Source of the DNA: Symbiodinium natans
Taxonomy: Eukaryota; Sar; Dinophyceae; Suessiales; Symbiodiniaceae
Direction of reading: 5' to 3'
NCBI GenBank assembly: GCA_905221605.1
Contig: CAJNDS010002253.1
Span: 408,904 to 472,903, forward strand
DNA length: 64,000 nt
In this document: positions 7,897-20,110 of the stretch, in pieces
Position numbering within the stretch: the stretch's first letter is position 1
How the letters are laid out: every line of letters starts with the position of its first letter
Notes under the pieces: model-generated
Seen by the model: only the letters and a program-made list of their open reading frames with translations
Told to the model about the DNA's origin: nothing
Database searches by the model: none
Translations under genes and position numbers: made by a program

Positions 7897-9719
7897 GTCG
7901 ACTGCAGCTGGACAAGTGTGTTCGGGAGCCTTCAGACTGTTGCGATGACCTTCGAGACTTCCCATGGTTAGAACTAAAGCAGAGCCGACTCTTCCATGAG
8001 AGCTGGATGGAATGGTTACGACCCTTGCGAGACTGGGTTCTTGGGCGTTGTCAGCGGATTCCACAACCAGAAGGTGAGGCTCTGGCTTGTTTGTACCGTG
8101 ATAAATGCCTAGAGCTGCAAGCCGTGGCAGTGCTTCTTTCAACCTCCAGACAGACGGTGCTCTGGACTGCATGTGCGCCGCTTGCCATGCTTGCCCAGCT
8201 GTTTTGGGTGGACCTTGCATTGCATTCTTCAAGGAGCCTTCAGCAGATCTTGGCCCGCGTGCCCGAGCTTCTTCAACATTTTGCCTTGTTCGCTGGGTGG
8301 CGCAGTGCCCTTGCAGGGCACAGACTGACGATGCTCGAAGCCCACTTCTATGAAACCCTACAGATTGCCGAGACCAAAGTGGTGGGCAAACTACGAGGCT
8401 TGCTGGCAGAGCACCGGTACGATTTCGGCCGCTGTGACACATGCTGCTCCGATGCAGCTTGCCCACATGAAGAGCAGACTTCTCTTTCGGAGAGACCTTC
8501 GGCTCTCTGCCCAGCTGACACGCGCTTTGATGCCTTTCAAGATGTCAGAGATCGGCTTTGGTCGCGAGCAGCTTCCGTGCTGGATGCGATAGAGAGGCAA
8601 GCTGACCGACCAGCCCGCTACCCAGCCGACTGCTTGTTAGGTTAGGATGCACAGATGCTACACAGGGATGCTATGCAACAAACTGTCCCATTTCATGTCA
8701 TCAGGTTTATGAAGCTCAGCTCGTGTTATGAGAGGTTTGGGCTCAGGTGCCACCAGGTGCCTCCGAAGTCATCGCTTCATTTCCCTACTGTGCTGCCCTG
8801 AGTGAGAACGGCGGCCAGAGCTAAAGTTGCTAAAGGCTGCAGGACTCTGCAAGACAGCTTTAGATGGCCTATGATGGCCTTCTGCCGTTGATGCCGAGGT
8901 GATGAGATTGCCCGACAGACCGCGGCGCGGATTGATCAAGACGCAGAAGTGGAGCACCCCTGACATGGTCCAAGCGAAGTTTCCTTCTCATCTCTGTCCT
9001 CTCTCCCACGCGTGCGCGCGAGCCCGTGCGTGCATCGCGCTTCCAACATGTTGCCCTGCCCGCCAGGATGCTTTGGACTGCCAGCGGCCTCAGCATGAAG
9101 GGAAGCAGAGACACACACATTATGGAGCACAGGACAGAAGTCTGCAGCCAGGCCCTGAACCACTCCTCATGTGCCTATCACCAGGCCTTCGCTAGACAAC
9201 TTTTGCGAGAATTTCTGACTCTTCTGACATCTATCTAATTTAGGGTCCGTCGGCGCAGGTTGCCGATCTCGTTTACTGCCACTGCCAGCACCGGCAAGCG
9301 TGGCAGCTCTTCAGTTCTGCCCGCATGCTGCACCAGGCCACTGGACCACAAACAGCCTCCAAAGGTTTCGACGTATCCAGTGCACCTCACAATTTAGCGG
9401 GAGTAGTGGCAGAGTGGGCAGGCTGGCACGATGCTGCTGCTTTGCTCGGGATGCAGCTCAGCGTGGCCCTCACCTTAGTGAATGAGCGGATGGAGTCACT
9501 GGAAGATGTGTTGTTTGTGAGAAAGTGGGCTGGGAGGGACACTTCAGAGGCCGCTGCCCTTCACACTGCACGATTTGCCCTCGCCTCGGACTACAGGGTC
9601 GCAATGGATCGCAGATACCCGGTCCGCACGTCGACGTTGTTGCTCAGGTGGCACAATCTCTACAGGGCTGTTGATTGGGCCGTCAGGGCCATGGAGGCAC
9701 ACGCACGCACGCACGCACG

Positions 9720-9762
<43 letters not shown>

Positions 9763-12700
9763 ACGCACACGCACACGCACACGCACACGCACACGCACAC
9801 GCGCACGCACACGCACACGCACACGCACACGCACACGCACACGCACAAGCACACGCACACGCACACGCACACGCACACGCACACGCACACGCACACGCAC
9901 ACGCACACGCACACGCACACGCACACGCACCCGCACCCGCACACGCACACGCACACGCACACGCACACGCACACGCATACACGCACACGCACACACACCC
10001 ACACACACGGAGAGAGGGAGGTCAGCCAGAGATTGTTGTACAATGGTACACTGACTGGAGATGACTGGAGAGACCTCAGTACAGGAGAGACCTCAGTATA
10101 GGGGAATCCCATTGGGACTCCTGGAAAACATTGCAGGTACATGGAGCTGGCCAAACTCCACATCCCCTGATGCTTCATAGCTTCGTTGGATTGGGTAGAA
10201 GCATCAGGCCCAATCCCCCTGCGGGAAAATTCGACTCATGCATAAGCTCTCAGCTCCAAGCCCCTTAGCTTAGAATCAGGGTTTACACACACACACCCCT
10301 CCTACGAGGGGAGACACAGTGCATTCCAAGGCCACAAGAGATATGCTGCACGCACACCCTCCGAAGAGGGAAAGTCCTGGTCTTGTACCTTTGTCACCGG
10401 TGAGTCCTCCGCCATAGGCCCGTCACCGCCATAGGCCCTCCTCCTCCAGCACCGACCTTAGAAATCCTTAGTGTCGTCGTCATCATCGTCGTCAGAGACC
10501 TCCAGCTGCCATGACAGGCCCAGGAGCGTCCGGGAGATCCCAGCTGCCACCGCCTTGACCCAAGGCACCTCCCATCATCGTCGTCGTCGTGGAGGACCCC
10601 CAGCTGCCACAAAGGACCCAGGAGCATCCAGGAGGCCCCCGCTGTCCACAGCGACCCAGAGCACCTCTACTTTTAAAGAAAGAAAACGGTCTATTTGCAA
10701 CTGAGGGGCAACCACCGGAAATACGACTCGGGTCGAGACCCACGAATAGAGAGTTAGACCACCTCGTCTATGTCTCACGACTGGGCTTACGACGCCCTTC
10801 AACAATTTCCGGTTCCGCCCTTATTGGCGACTTTGAGCTTCAGCCGTGGCTGGTACCTCGAGAGAGAGAGAGAATCCGCTCATAGCACTGGGTGCCTACC
10901 AAGGCTCATCTGGCACTGAAGCCTCTCTGTTTACTTGGGTGATCCCCATCCAGGAATCAGGCAATGCCCAAACGGGTAAATTGCCCTTGGGCGACGAAGC
11001 CCACACACGGAGAGAGGGAGGTCAGCCAGAGATTGTTGTACAATGGTACACTGACTGGAGATGACTGGAGAGACCTCAGTACAGGAGAGACCTCAGTATA
11101 GGGGAATCCCATCGGGACTCCTGGAAAACATTGCAGGTACATGGAGCTGGCCAAACTCCACATCCCCTGATGCTTCATAGCTTCGTTGGATTGGGTAGAA
11201 GCATCAGGCCCAATCCCCCTGCGGGAAAATTCGACTCATGCATAAGCTCTCAGCTCCAAGCCCCTTAGCTTAGAATCAGGGTTTACACACACACACCCCT
11301 CCTACGAGGGGAGACACAGTGCATTCCAAGGCCACAAGAGATATGCTGCACGCACACCCTCCGAAGAGGGGAAGTCCTGGTCTTGTACCTTTGTCACCTG
11401 TGAGTCCTCCGCCATAGGCCCGTCACCGCCATAGGCCCTCCTCCTCCAGCACCGACCTTAGAAATCCTTAGTGTCGTCGTCATCATCGTCGTCAGAGACC
11501 TCCAGCTGCCATGACAGGCCCAGGAGCGTCCGGGAGATCCCAGCTGCCACCGCCTTGACCCAAGGCACCTCCCATCATCGTCGTCGTCGTGGAGGACCCC
11601 CAGCTGCCACAAAGGACCCAGGAGCATCCCAGGAGGCCCCCGCTGTCCACAGCGACCCAGGGCACCTCTACTTTTAAAGAAAGAAAACGGTCTATTTGCA
11701 GCTGAGGGGCAACCACCGGAAATACGACTCGGGTCGAGACCCACGAATAGAGAGTTAGACCACCTCGTCTATGTCTCACGACTGGGCTTACGACGCCCTT
11801 CAACAATTTCCGGTTCCGCCCTTATTGGCGACTTTGAGCTTCAGCCGTGGCTGGTACCTCGAGAGAGAGAGAGAATCCGCTCATAGCACTGGGTGCCTAC
11901 CAAGGCTCATCTGGCACTGAAGCCTCTCTGTTTACTTGGGTGATCCCCATCCAGGAATCAGGCAATGCCCAAACGGGTAAATTGCCCTTGGGCGACGAAG
12001 CCCACACACGGAGAGAGGGAGGTCAGCCAGAGATTGTTGTACAATGGTACACTGACTGGAGATGACTGGAGAGACCTCAGTACAGGAGAGACCTCAGTAT
12101 AGGGGAATCCCATCGGGACTCCTGGAAAACATTGCAGGTACATGGAGCTGGCCAAACTCCACATCCCCTGATGCTTCATAGCTTCGTTGGATTGGGTAGA
12201 AGCATCAGGCCCAATCCCCCTGCGGGAAAATTCGACTCATGCATAAGCTCTCAGCTCCAAGCCCCTTAGCTTAGAATCAGGGTTTACACACACACACACA
12301 CCCCTCCTACGAGGGGAGACACAGTGCATTCCAAGGCCACAAGAGATATGCTGCACGCACACCCTCCGAAGAGGGAAAGTCCTGGTCTTGTACCTTTGTC
12401 ACCGGTGAGTCCTCCGCCATAGGCCCGTCACCGCCATAGGCCCTCCTCCTCCAGCACCGACCTTAGAAATCCTTAGTGTCGTCGTCGTCATCGTCGTCAG
12501 AGACCTCCAGCTGCCATGACAGGCCCAGGAGCGTCCGGGAGATCCCAGCTGCCACCGCCTTGACCCAAGGCACGTCCCATCATCGTCGTCGTCGTGGAGG
12601 ACCCCCAGCTGCCACAAAGGACCCAGGAGCATCCAGGAGGCCCCCGCTGTCCACAGCGACCCAGAGCACCTCTACTTTTAAAGAAAGAAAACGGTCTATT

Positions 12701-14788
12701 TGCAACTGAGGGGCAACCACCGGAAATACGACTCGGGTCGAGACCCACGAATAGAGAGTTAGACCACCTCGTCTATGTCTCACGACTGGGCTTACGACGC
12801 CCTTCAACAATTTCCGGTTCCGCCCTTATTGGCGACTTTGAGCTTCAGCCGTGGCTGGTACCTCGAGAGAGAGAGAGAGAGAGAGAGAATCCGCTCATAG
12901 CACTGGGTGCCTACCAAGGCTCATCTGGCACTGAAGCCTCTCTGTTTACTTGGGTGATCCCCATCCAGGAATCAGGCAATGCCCAAACGGGTAAATTGCC
13001 CTTGGGCGACGAAGCCCACACACGGAGAGAGGGAGGTCAGCCAGAGATTGTTGTACAATGGTACACTGACTGGAGATGACTGGAGAGACCTCAGTACAGG
13101 AGAGACCTCAGTATAGGGGAATCCCATCGGGACTCCTGGAAAACATTGCAGGTACATGGAGCTGGCCAAACTCCACATCCCCTGATGCTTCATAGCTTCG
13201 TTGGATTGGGTAGAAGCATCAGGCCCAATCCCCCTGCGGGAAAATTCGACTCATGCATAAGCTCTCAGCTCCAAGCCCCTTAGCTTAGAATCAGGGTTTA
13301 CACACACACACACACACACACCCCCACACACACCCCCACCCACCCACCCACCCACCCACCCACCCACCCACCCACCCACCCACCCACCCACCCACCCACC
13401 CACCCACCCACCCACACGCACACCCACACGCACACGCACACGCTACACGCTACACGCTACACGCTACACGCTACACGCTACACGCTACACGCACACGCAC
13501 ACGCACACGCACACGCACATGCACATGCACACGCACACGCACACGCACACGCACAAGCACACGGACGCACACACCCACCCCCACACACCCACCCACACAC
13601 ACGCACGCACACACACACACACGGAAACAAAAGAGTTAACTCTCATTGGCTTCCCTGTCCGAAGATCTTATGCATGGTGACGAAAATGAAGTAGAAGTAG
13701 TGGTAGTCGAAGTAGTACATGTAATTGTGGCCTAAAACCATCCATCTGCAGGCCACTGTGGCAGCAAACGACTTTAAGGGTACTTTGGGATGGCCTTTCG
13801 ATTGCAGGTACACAGTGGTGATCAGCCACTGCGTCCACTCCAGTGACACGGCTTCGTTGGGCAAGGCTAGTCACTGGAGCCCTTGCCCCCCTGCATAAAA
13901 CGCATTCACCGTGAGTCATCTATACGAAATGGCCGGCCAAGCCTCAGATACTTTCCAAAAACCCTTAGCTTAGAATCAGGGTGCACACACACGCCCCTCC
14001 GTCAGAGGGGATAGCCAAACATGCGGTACTTCCGACAACGGGAAAGCGAAAGAAGACATGGCGTCACACAGATCCTAGCAACTAAAGAAAAAGGTTAAGG
14101 CTGAAGGAGCCGAGCATCACCAATCCATCCATAAAATTCCATTGGCGCTACGGCCTCTATTGCGGTCCGAAAGACCTCCATTAGGCCCCACCTCGGGCCA
14201 CACGGGTGCTAAGACCCACCATTCTTGCTCTTGGGACTAGCCCTCTGTTGCCCATCCACCTGAAAGTTACTCATCGCTCGAGAGCGGTCTAGTGGGCTCC
14301 ATGCGTGGCACTAGGCCTCTCGACCCAACCTACCAGGTTATTGGGCCTCCATGGTACCATGATGAGTCGCGCAACGACCCGTGCAGCTCCCTCGCGGGAT
14401 AACTGCGATTGGCAACAAGGCCACACACGGAAATAAGAGAGTTAACTCTCATTGGCTTCCCTGTCCGAAGATCTTATGCATGGTGACGAAAATGAAGTAG
14501 AAGTAGTGGTAGTCGAAGTAGTACATGCAATTGTGGCCTAAAACCATCCATCTGCAGGCCACTGTGGCAGCAAACGACTTTAAGGGTACTTTGGGGTGGC
14601 CTTTCGATTGCAGGTACACAGTGGTGATCAGCCACTGCGTCCACTCCAGTGACTCGGCTTCGTTGGGCAAGGCTAGTCACTGGAGCCCTTGCCCCCCTGC
14701 ATAAACCGCATTCACCGTCAGTCATCTATACGAAATGTCCGGCCAAGCCGCAGAGACTTTCCAAAAACCCTTAGCTTAGAATCAGGGT

Positions 14789-14820
<32 letters not shown>

Positions 14821-16455
14821 GCACACACGCACACGCACACGCACACACACACACACACACCCACACCCACACCCACACCCACACCCACGCCCACGCCCAC
14901 GCCCACGCCCACGCCCACACCCACACCCACACCCACACCCACCCCCACCCCCACCCACACACACACACCCACGCGCACACTCGGCGGGGCAAGCACGAGA
15001 AGCGCCCACTTGCTGACCAGATGGCCAGACATGCGCCGCCCTCGACAGCTTCCGGAAGGCGCGCTGGCCTTGCTTTGCTTTTGGTTCAGACAAGGAATGA
15101 TCCCAACAATGAGGAGAATACCTTGGTTTTTAGGTCTTTCGTGGAGATGTTGAGCAGCTGCAAGATCTGGGACAAAGAGGCAGGACATGAACACGCCGAA
15201 TCTTAGAATGACAATAGAGAAGCAGGACCCTCCTTTGCCACACGCTGCTCCAGCAGAGTCAGCGATGCCATGGATGTGGGCAATGCGCCCGGAGGAAGTT
15301 GGAGGCGAAGCCTCCGGAAAGGGTCGCCGTTGGCAGTTGGGGTACTTTGGAAAAATTTTTCAGAGGCTGGAAGACTTGTCCTCTCCGACTCGGACAAGCT
15401 CAGCTCAGCAAGGGCAAGCTGCAGGCTCTCGGAGCTCTGACTTTCAACGGTCTACACCAGTCATACGCCAATCACGTCCTGCACATCCGACGAGGTCGCG
15501 GGCCAGCGCAAGCGTGGTGAGGTTTTGCTCCAGGAGCTGCTCCGATGGTGCAGGTGGAAGCATGTGGAGGCCATGTGGATGCCCAACCGGAGGCATGCCA
15601 CTCGGCTGTTCGATACCGCGTCCATCCCATGGAGATAGACACGCCGAGGCAGGGCAGAACTCCGCTAAGTCAGCCGACTGCAGCTGCCTGTGGATTAGCC
15701 TGCCTAGGGCCAGCTTCTGGCAGAGAGACAGCACACTCCTGGTCTTGCCACTCGCAGATCTGCCCGGAGCCGAATCGGTCGATCATGGCACTTGATGTGA
15801 TGCCAGTTTTTCCGAAGCATCAGATTCGAAAGCATCACAAGCAAGTAGGCACATGGTACGACACATGCACGCATAGGCAGCCACAAAGGCTCCCTTTGAC
15901 CACATGGGACGGCACATGTTTGTGTTCGGATGTAGTGTAGGGAATTGTAGGTGTAGTTCTGGTTTGTTGCGCTTTACGGCCCTGTCCCCCGGCCGTGGCA
16001 ATGGCGTGGCGCCCGTGCACATGACTCTCGATTACGCGCGCTTCGACAAGCTGGACGGTGCAGACGACACAGGCTCCTCAGCAAGCAGGGGAAGGATTCC
16101 ATAAGGTGCGGCATTCTGAGCTGAGGCCCGCCAGAAGAGGCCTTCGACGATGCCAAGGCGCTGCGGACGGTGAAAAGATGTGCAGAGCATGTCCAAGCAT
16201 GCCTTGAAGCTTGCCTCTTGAAGCTTGCCTCTTGAAGCACAGTGCACAGGCCAAGATCCTGGCCGCCGTCCGCGCCCAGAGGATGCAGGCAGATCGGGAG
16301 GCGGCCGCTGGCAGCTTGGAGGAAGCTGTGAGTCCAAGGCTCAGGGAACCTCAGGAACCTCTGACTCGACGGTGACTGGATGTCAGTGGGGCCGAGGGCT
16401 CTACGACGATGCCAGCAAGATCCTGCTCTCTCTGCAGGACCGGAAGTTGCTCTAG
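7897..16455 (+). CDS. Multi-exon host gene of unknown function (helical protein)
   Basis: Good exon candidates in order: 7897-8640 (acceptor TTTGCCAG, donor TTAG|GTTAGG), 9259-9696 (acceptor GCGCAG, GC donor), about 15507-15630 (RKRGEVLLQELLRWCRW), 16250-16327 (AKILAAVRAQRMQADREA, GTGAGT donor) and 16387-16455 (GLYDDASKILLSLQDRKLL, stop TAG). The first exon encodes about 248 residues rich in Leu, Trp and Arg with helical runs such as LQQILARVPELLQHFALF and a small Cys cluster (CDTCC, then AACPHE). The second has WAGWHDAAALLGMQLSVAL. An open stretch at about 15060-15205 (GLALLLVQTRNDPNNEENT) may be another exon. No family is recognised; a helical-repeat scaffold is possible. The 5' end is probably left of the inserted retroelement. 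That these exons form one gene is inference. Confidence 0.45.
8641..9258 (+). other. Probable intron; nothing else seen
   Basis: No coding-like frame, repeat or structural RNA was seen between the GT donor at 8641 and the CAG at 9256-9258. Confidence 0.4.
9697..10006. repeat. (CACACG)n/(CA)n simple-sequence array
   Basis: About 310 bases of alternating purine-pyrimidine, mostly CACACG hexamers with CA and CCAC interruptions. It lies directly between a GC donor (GAG|GCAC) and the first 1-kb repeat unit. It could adopt Z-DNA. All six frames stay open through it, giving spurious His/Thr and Cys/Val proteins. Confidence 0.95.
10007..13300 (+). repeat. Family A tandem repeat: about 3.3 copies, period 1,000-1,014 bp
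   Basis: The landmark GTCAGCCAGAG recurs at 10021, 11021, 12022 and 13036. Each unit has a core of about 280 bp (from CACGGAGAGAGGGAGG to TTAGCTTAGAATCAGGGTTT), a short CA tract, then a spacer of about 720 bp. The fourth copy has only the core. Copies differ at few positions, mainly in microsatellite length and scattered substitutions, so duplication is recent. Cores contain a tandem GGAGAGACCTCAGTA motif and overlapping inverted repeats (10166-10215). Spacers contain a CCCCTC/GAGGGG hairpin just after the CA tract. No plausible protein is encoded. The simple-sequence tail after each core is reminiscent of SINE-type retroposons; a core-spacer-core LTR-like arrangement is an alternative. Confidence 0.9.
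13301..13620. repeat. Compound simple repeats: (CA)n, (CCCA)n, (ACACGCT)n, (CACACG)n
   Basis: A CA run, then about 25 CCCA tetramers (13330-13412), then about eight ACACGCT heptamers (13437-13490), then CACACG and CCCA tracts. The block separates family A from family B repeats. Confidence 0.95.
13621..14790 (+). repeat. Family B tandem repeat: core-spacer-core, period 806 bp
   Basis: The core at 13621-13980 (from GAGTTAACTC at 13633 to TTAGCTTAGAATCAGGGTGC) recurs at 14427-14786 with few changes. The spacer is about 445 bp and starts, as in family A, with a short CA tract and a CCCCTC/GAGGGG hairpin. Both families share the core end TTAGCTTAGAATCAGGGT, a GCTTCGTTGG segment inside overlapping inverted repeats (13840-13888) and CCCCCTGC after it. 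Otherwise their sequences differ. They therefore look like two diverged members of one repeat superfamily. Confidence 0.88.
14787..14982. repeat. (CA)n/(CACACC)n/(CACGCC)n array
   Basis: Simple-sequence tail directly after the second family B core, ending near CACGCGCACACTCGG. Confidence 0.95.
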
Positions 16456-17337
16456 CTCGCTCCTGAGACACCGTGTCGACTAGGCTGGAGACCGGGCCAG
16501 TCAAAACGTTACTTGTACGCCTCTTCGCCTCAGTCCGCATCGCTCCTCCAAGTCGTCTCATGGCGGGGTTGGTAGAGGTGATCACGCTGCCCCTGAGTTG
16601 AGCAACCTTTTGAGAGCAGTTTTGGAGAGCAGAGTCTCGTGCGTGACCAGAGAGCGCCACATTCTTGAATCCAATACGTATAATACGTGTTCGTGCTCCG
16701 CGCTTTCTGTCTTCTTGACTTGCGGGCTTTCTGGCCCCTCCGCTTCCTGGCTTCTTGGTTGGCTGTCTGGCCTGTGCGGCTTCGTTGACCGTTGACCGGC
16801 ATCGTTCGTGAATGATTGCCGTGATTGTCAGTCTTTTCAGTTCGCTGCGATGAAGATTACCATTGATTTCTCCTGCTTGGGCTAAAACGGGAGCCAGGCC
16901 AAACCAAGCTCACAGTCACGAAGAGGGTGTGGGGGGGAGCCCGGGGGAGTCGAAGCACTCACGGAATGTTCCTTCCTTTCAGTCAGGGTTGGTTGACGGC
17001 GACTTTTTCCGGGCTCTTCCTCGAAGATCTCGCACGGGAAGCGATTCAGAAGAGCATGTGCTGTTCAACGCTCTCTAGAAGCCCGAGGGAGCGGAGTCTT
17101 GACGACGCCAGGAAGTTCAGGGACTTGGCAGTATGCGCACCGAGGTCCTATGCACAGCTGTCGGGGCAGAAGTCGGAAGGGCCCCACTGTTTTCCTGGGA
17201 CGTTTGACGTTTGCTGGCAATTTCTGAAATGGAGCTGTAGCAATGAGAAGTCACAAGCCAACAACAGCGATCCATCTCTCCGGGTGGGGGTTCTTTTTGG
17301 TATTTTCGGTTTTTTTTTGGGTGTTTTTTTGTTTTTC
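16456..17337. other. Intergenic stretch, nothing firm
   Basis: Short open frames around 16930-17340 do not look coding by amino-acid makeup. The stretch ends in a T-rich run (17295-17337) that abuts the telomere-like block. Confidence 0.3.
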
Positions 17338-17590
17338 TAAGCCCTAAACCCTAAACCCTAAACCCTACCCCCTAAACCCTAAACCCTAACCCTAAACCCT
17401 AAACCCTAAACCCTAAACCCTAAGCCCTAAGCCCTAAACCCTAAAAGCCCAAAACCCTAAACCCTAAACCCCAAACCCTAAACACCTAAACCCTAAACCC
17501 TAAACCCTAAACCCTAAACCCTAAACCCTAAACCCTAAACCCTAAACCCTAAACCCTAAACCCTAACCCCCAAAACCTTAAATCCTAAAC
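17338..17590. repeat. Interstitial telomere-type tract (CCCTAAA)n
   Basis: About 250 bases of CCCTAAA (TTTAGGG on the other strand), mostly perfect in the middle and degenerate at the ends (CCCTAAG, ACCCCAAA, CCTTAAATCC). TTTAGGG repeats have been reported at dinoflagellate chromosome ends. Here the tract lies between host sequences on both sides, so it is internal in this assembly. Confidence 0.93.
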
Positions 17591-17764
17591 CCAGAAACAT
17601 ACCTCCCCCCCAAAAAAAAGACCAAAAAAAAGCTGGCTCCCATCTCTCCCCCCAGTTAGTTCGCGCGGGAGGATGCGAGCACAGAAGAAGCACTCCAGGA
17701 CGCGCAGCTGCAGTCAAGATCTGGTAGCATCCCCCATTCGGCTTTGTAGTCTGCAACATGTGCG

Positions 17765-20110
17765 TTGCTGCCGTTGCACGTGATGGAAAAGGCTGTTGAC
17801 CTCCGAGTGGAGGCGCTTGGCATCCGGCTCATGGCGGCCAAGGCTTTCTCCTTGCTAAGTGATGCTTGGGCTTTTGCAGAGACACTTCCACGTACTTGTG
17901 TGTGTATGCATGTATGTTGGTGTGTACATATATATATATGTATACTAGGCAGTATTACATGTATTAGATATACACAATACATATGCGCATATTGACTATG
18001 TAGGCGTCTACTTTTGGTCTGCTTGGCAGCAGCGCAGCCGAGGACTGGTCCGAGGCCTTTTCGGTGGAGGCCCGGAAAAAAAGGGGCGCCCTGTGTGTTG
18101 CGGCTTGCAGGCGGAGGCCCGTGCGAGCAAAGCTCTCGAGGCGGACTGAGAGCTTTGTGTGATCTTCTGTAGACTTCCGTGTTCCTCACCGTGCTCCTCG
18201 GAACGACACTGCCGCGTTTGCCTTGGGAGGCGGCGATGCTCTGCCCAGGCAGTCACCATCAGCTCGCAGAACTCACAGAGCTGGGGATCATTCCCTCCGA
18301 GGCGACCGAAAAACAGGAGTCAGTTTAAGACGTCGGAAAGTCACAGCATGTCACAACTCATGTCACTCATCGCTGTGCATCGCTGTGTTGAGACCTTGCA
18401 GGCGCCCTCAGAGGAAGGAGCCAAGGCAGCACTTGTAGAAATCCTGTGGCAACAAAATCGCGATGCACTGTCTACACTGAACATTGAATTCGCTGTCTGA
18501 GACTCCGTGGCTTTGAAGGAGCGGTTGTGGCTCAACTGTCCTTGGCCCTGCATGGCATTTGGCTGCGCCATGCTGCAAGGATTTCTGGTCCATCGTGACG
18601 CTGCAGACGCGTTGCTGTGCCGAGCACGGGCGCGGCTCAAGCTCGGTGATGCAGTCGGGGCGCGTGACGATGCCGCCAAGGCTCGAAGCTTATCCGGCCA
18701 CTTGGCCGCCAGCATGGCTTGCAACATCCAGTGACCATATGATTTCGCCTCGCTTCCACCATGCATTCCCGGCGTAGGAAAACGTGCACCTGAAAGCACA
18801 ATGTATTCACGAGGGTCTATTGGAGAGCTACCCGCTTCTGGGCTGTAAGGGGTCTGGTCTGGGTGGTGGTGAAATGCCACAGTACCTTGAGGTCAGTTGC
18901 AGGACCACCTGAAGCAGGCAAATTCTGACAAACAGTTCAATACCGGGCATGCGGCACGTGGCATACGGAGATCCCTGCCAGGAAGCTGCTGACGGGTTTC
19001 TGATGCAGGCCGGCACATGACTTGCGCAGTTCCCTGTGGCAGTGAGATGTCGCAGGCTCAGATGATCATTTCCGCTAGTGGACATGATCCAAAGACTCAG
19101 AGCCGAAGCAGCCGGAGCGACCGGAGCGACCGGAGCGACCGGAGCGAAAGCCGGGTATGCCGGGCTTCAGGAGGCCCATGCTGAGCATCAGAGCATCAGC
19201 ATGCACCTCTCGCCACACTACGTTCCTGTGAGGACCCTTGGAAGAATTGACCTGCGAGGTTCGCTACTCTGCCAGGGTCCTGCATGGATTAATTTCGCTT
19301 ACGGTGCCAGGACGCCGCTCCACTGACGTTCAACGTCCCGCTGTCTAAGATGACCCTCGACTTATCCTACATATGTCTAAACTCTTGAAACTCTCTAAAT
19401 TCTTAAACAAGACCAAGTTTGAATAGACAGAGCTAGGCATCGGTACATTCAGCAGCTTCTGGACAAAATCAAGGGTGGATAAGGACTTTGCCATGAGAAC
19501 TTAGGCCCAGACCAGAAGAAATATCTGGGCTGGAAGAGATGGACTGAAGGGTGGGGCACGGCGAGCTTGCCGATCATCGCTCTGCGCTGAAGAAACAAGG
19601 GGGCGAACACATGTTAAACACCATAGCACCCCTTCCGGCACGCCTGTGCCTTTTGCACCACGCATCGCACGCGATTGATTGTTCCAGGTCGTTTCACATC
19701 TCGGTTGCGCTGAGGACATGGCTTGGAGGCTTTCTGGGCATTTGTTTGAGATATGTGGCGAGCGAAATGAGTGCAACTGCATGACAAGCTGTTTTAGGTG
19801 CCATGCTGCTGGTTCATCATCTCCTTGGAGGGCCTGGGAAGGTCACCGTGCTCTTGGCAGACCATGACGAGGCAACACAGAGACGCTGCAGTAGCGATGC
19901 AGTAGCGGCTCAGTAGGAATGCTCTCGCTGACACATCCACGCTACTCTTGACAGGCTGAGCCCTTCTCGAGACTGCCCCGTCAAGTTCGCTACGGAGGTT
20001 TCTTGTGTTCTGTTGTGGCCCGGCTGCTCCAGAAGCTCCGGAAGCTGCTTTCGTCATGTGTGGAGGAAGCCACGGCGGCTTTGGTGCGAGAAGTCGCTGG
20101 GGCAACCTGA
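17765..20110 (+). CDS. Probable multi-exon gene with a TPR-like segment, function unknown
   Basis: Coding-like pieces on the + strand: about 17785-17880 (LRVEALGIRLMAAKAFSLL), 18400-18500 (SEEGAKAALVEILWQQNRDA, ending at TGA or spliced before it), 18580-18734 (DAADALLCRARARLKLGDAV, then GARDDAAKARSL) and 19970-20110 (VARLLQKLRKLLSSCVEEA, then LVREVAGAT and TGA). The third fits the TPR helix-pair pattern (Leu-x2-Arg-Ala-x-Ala-x-Leu-x-Leu-Gly-Asp...Ala...Ala). TPR units bind partner proteins. Linking these pieces into one gene is a guess; the minus strand at 17656-18189 is also open. Tandem CGGAGCGAC (19108-19146, four copies) lies between the last two pieces. Confidence 0.3.

Noticed and set aside
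9325-10101. Long open frames of His/Thr, Arg/Thr, Cys/Val repeats across the CA array
   Set aside because: All six frames stay open because of the (CACACG)n sequence; only the first part (to 9696) looks like a real exon.
10394-13193. Recurring small ORFs in each 1-kb repeat (77, 83, 73 codons)
   Set aside because: They recur only because the DNA repeats, shift with microsatellite length, and encode no recognisable domain.
14355-14390. CATGATGAGTCGC resembling a hammerhead ribozyme core
   Set aside because: The short TCG/CGA hairpin follows, but the required GAAA and cleavage-site strand are absent.
10007-14790. CRISPR array or rDNA/5S/SL RNA tandem cluster
   Set aside because: Period is 0.8-1.0 kb with no short repeat-spacer pattern, and no 5S rRNA, spliced-leader or tRNA sequence was found in the units.
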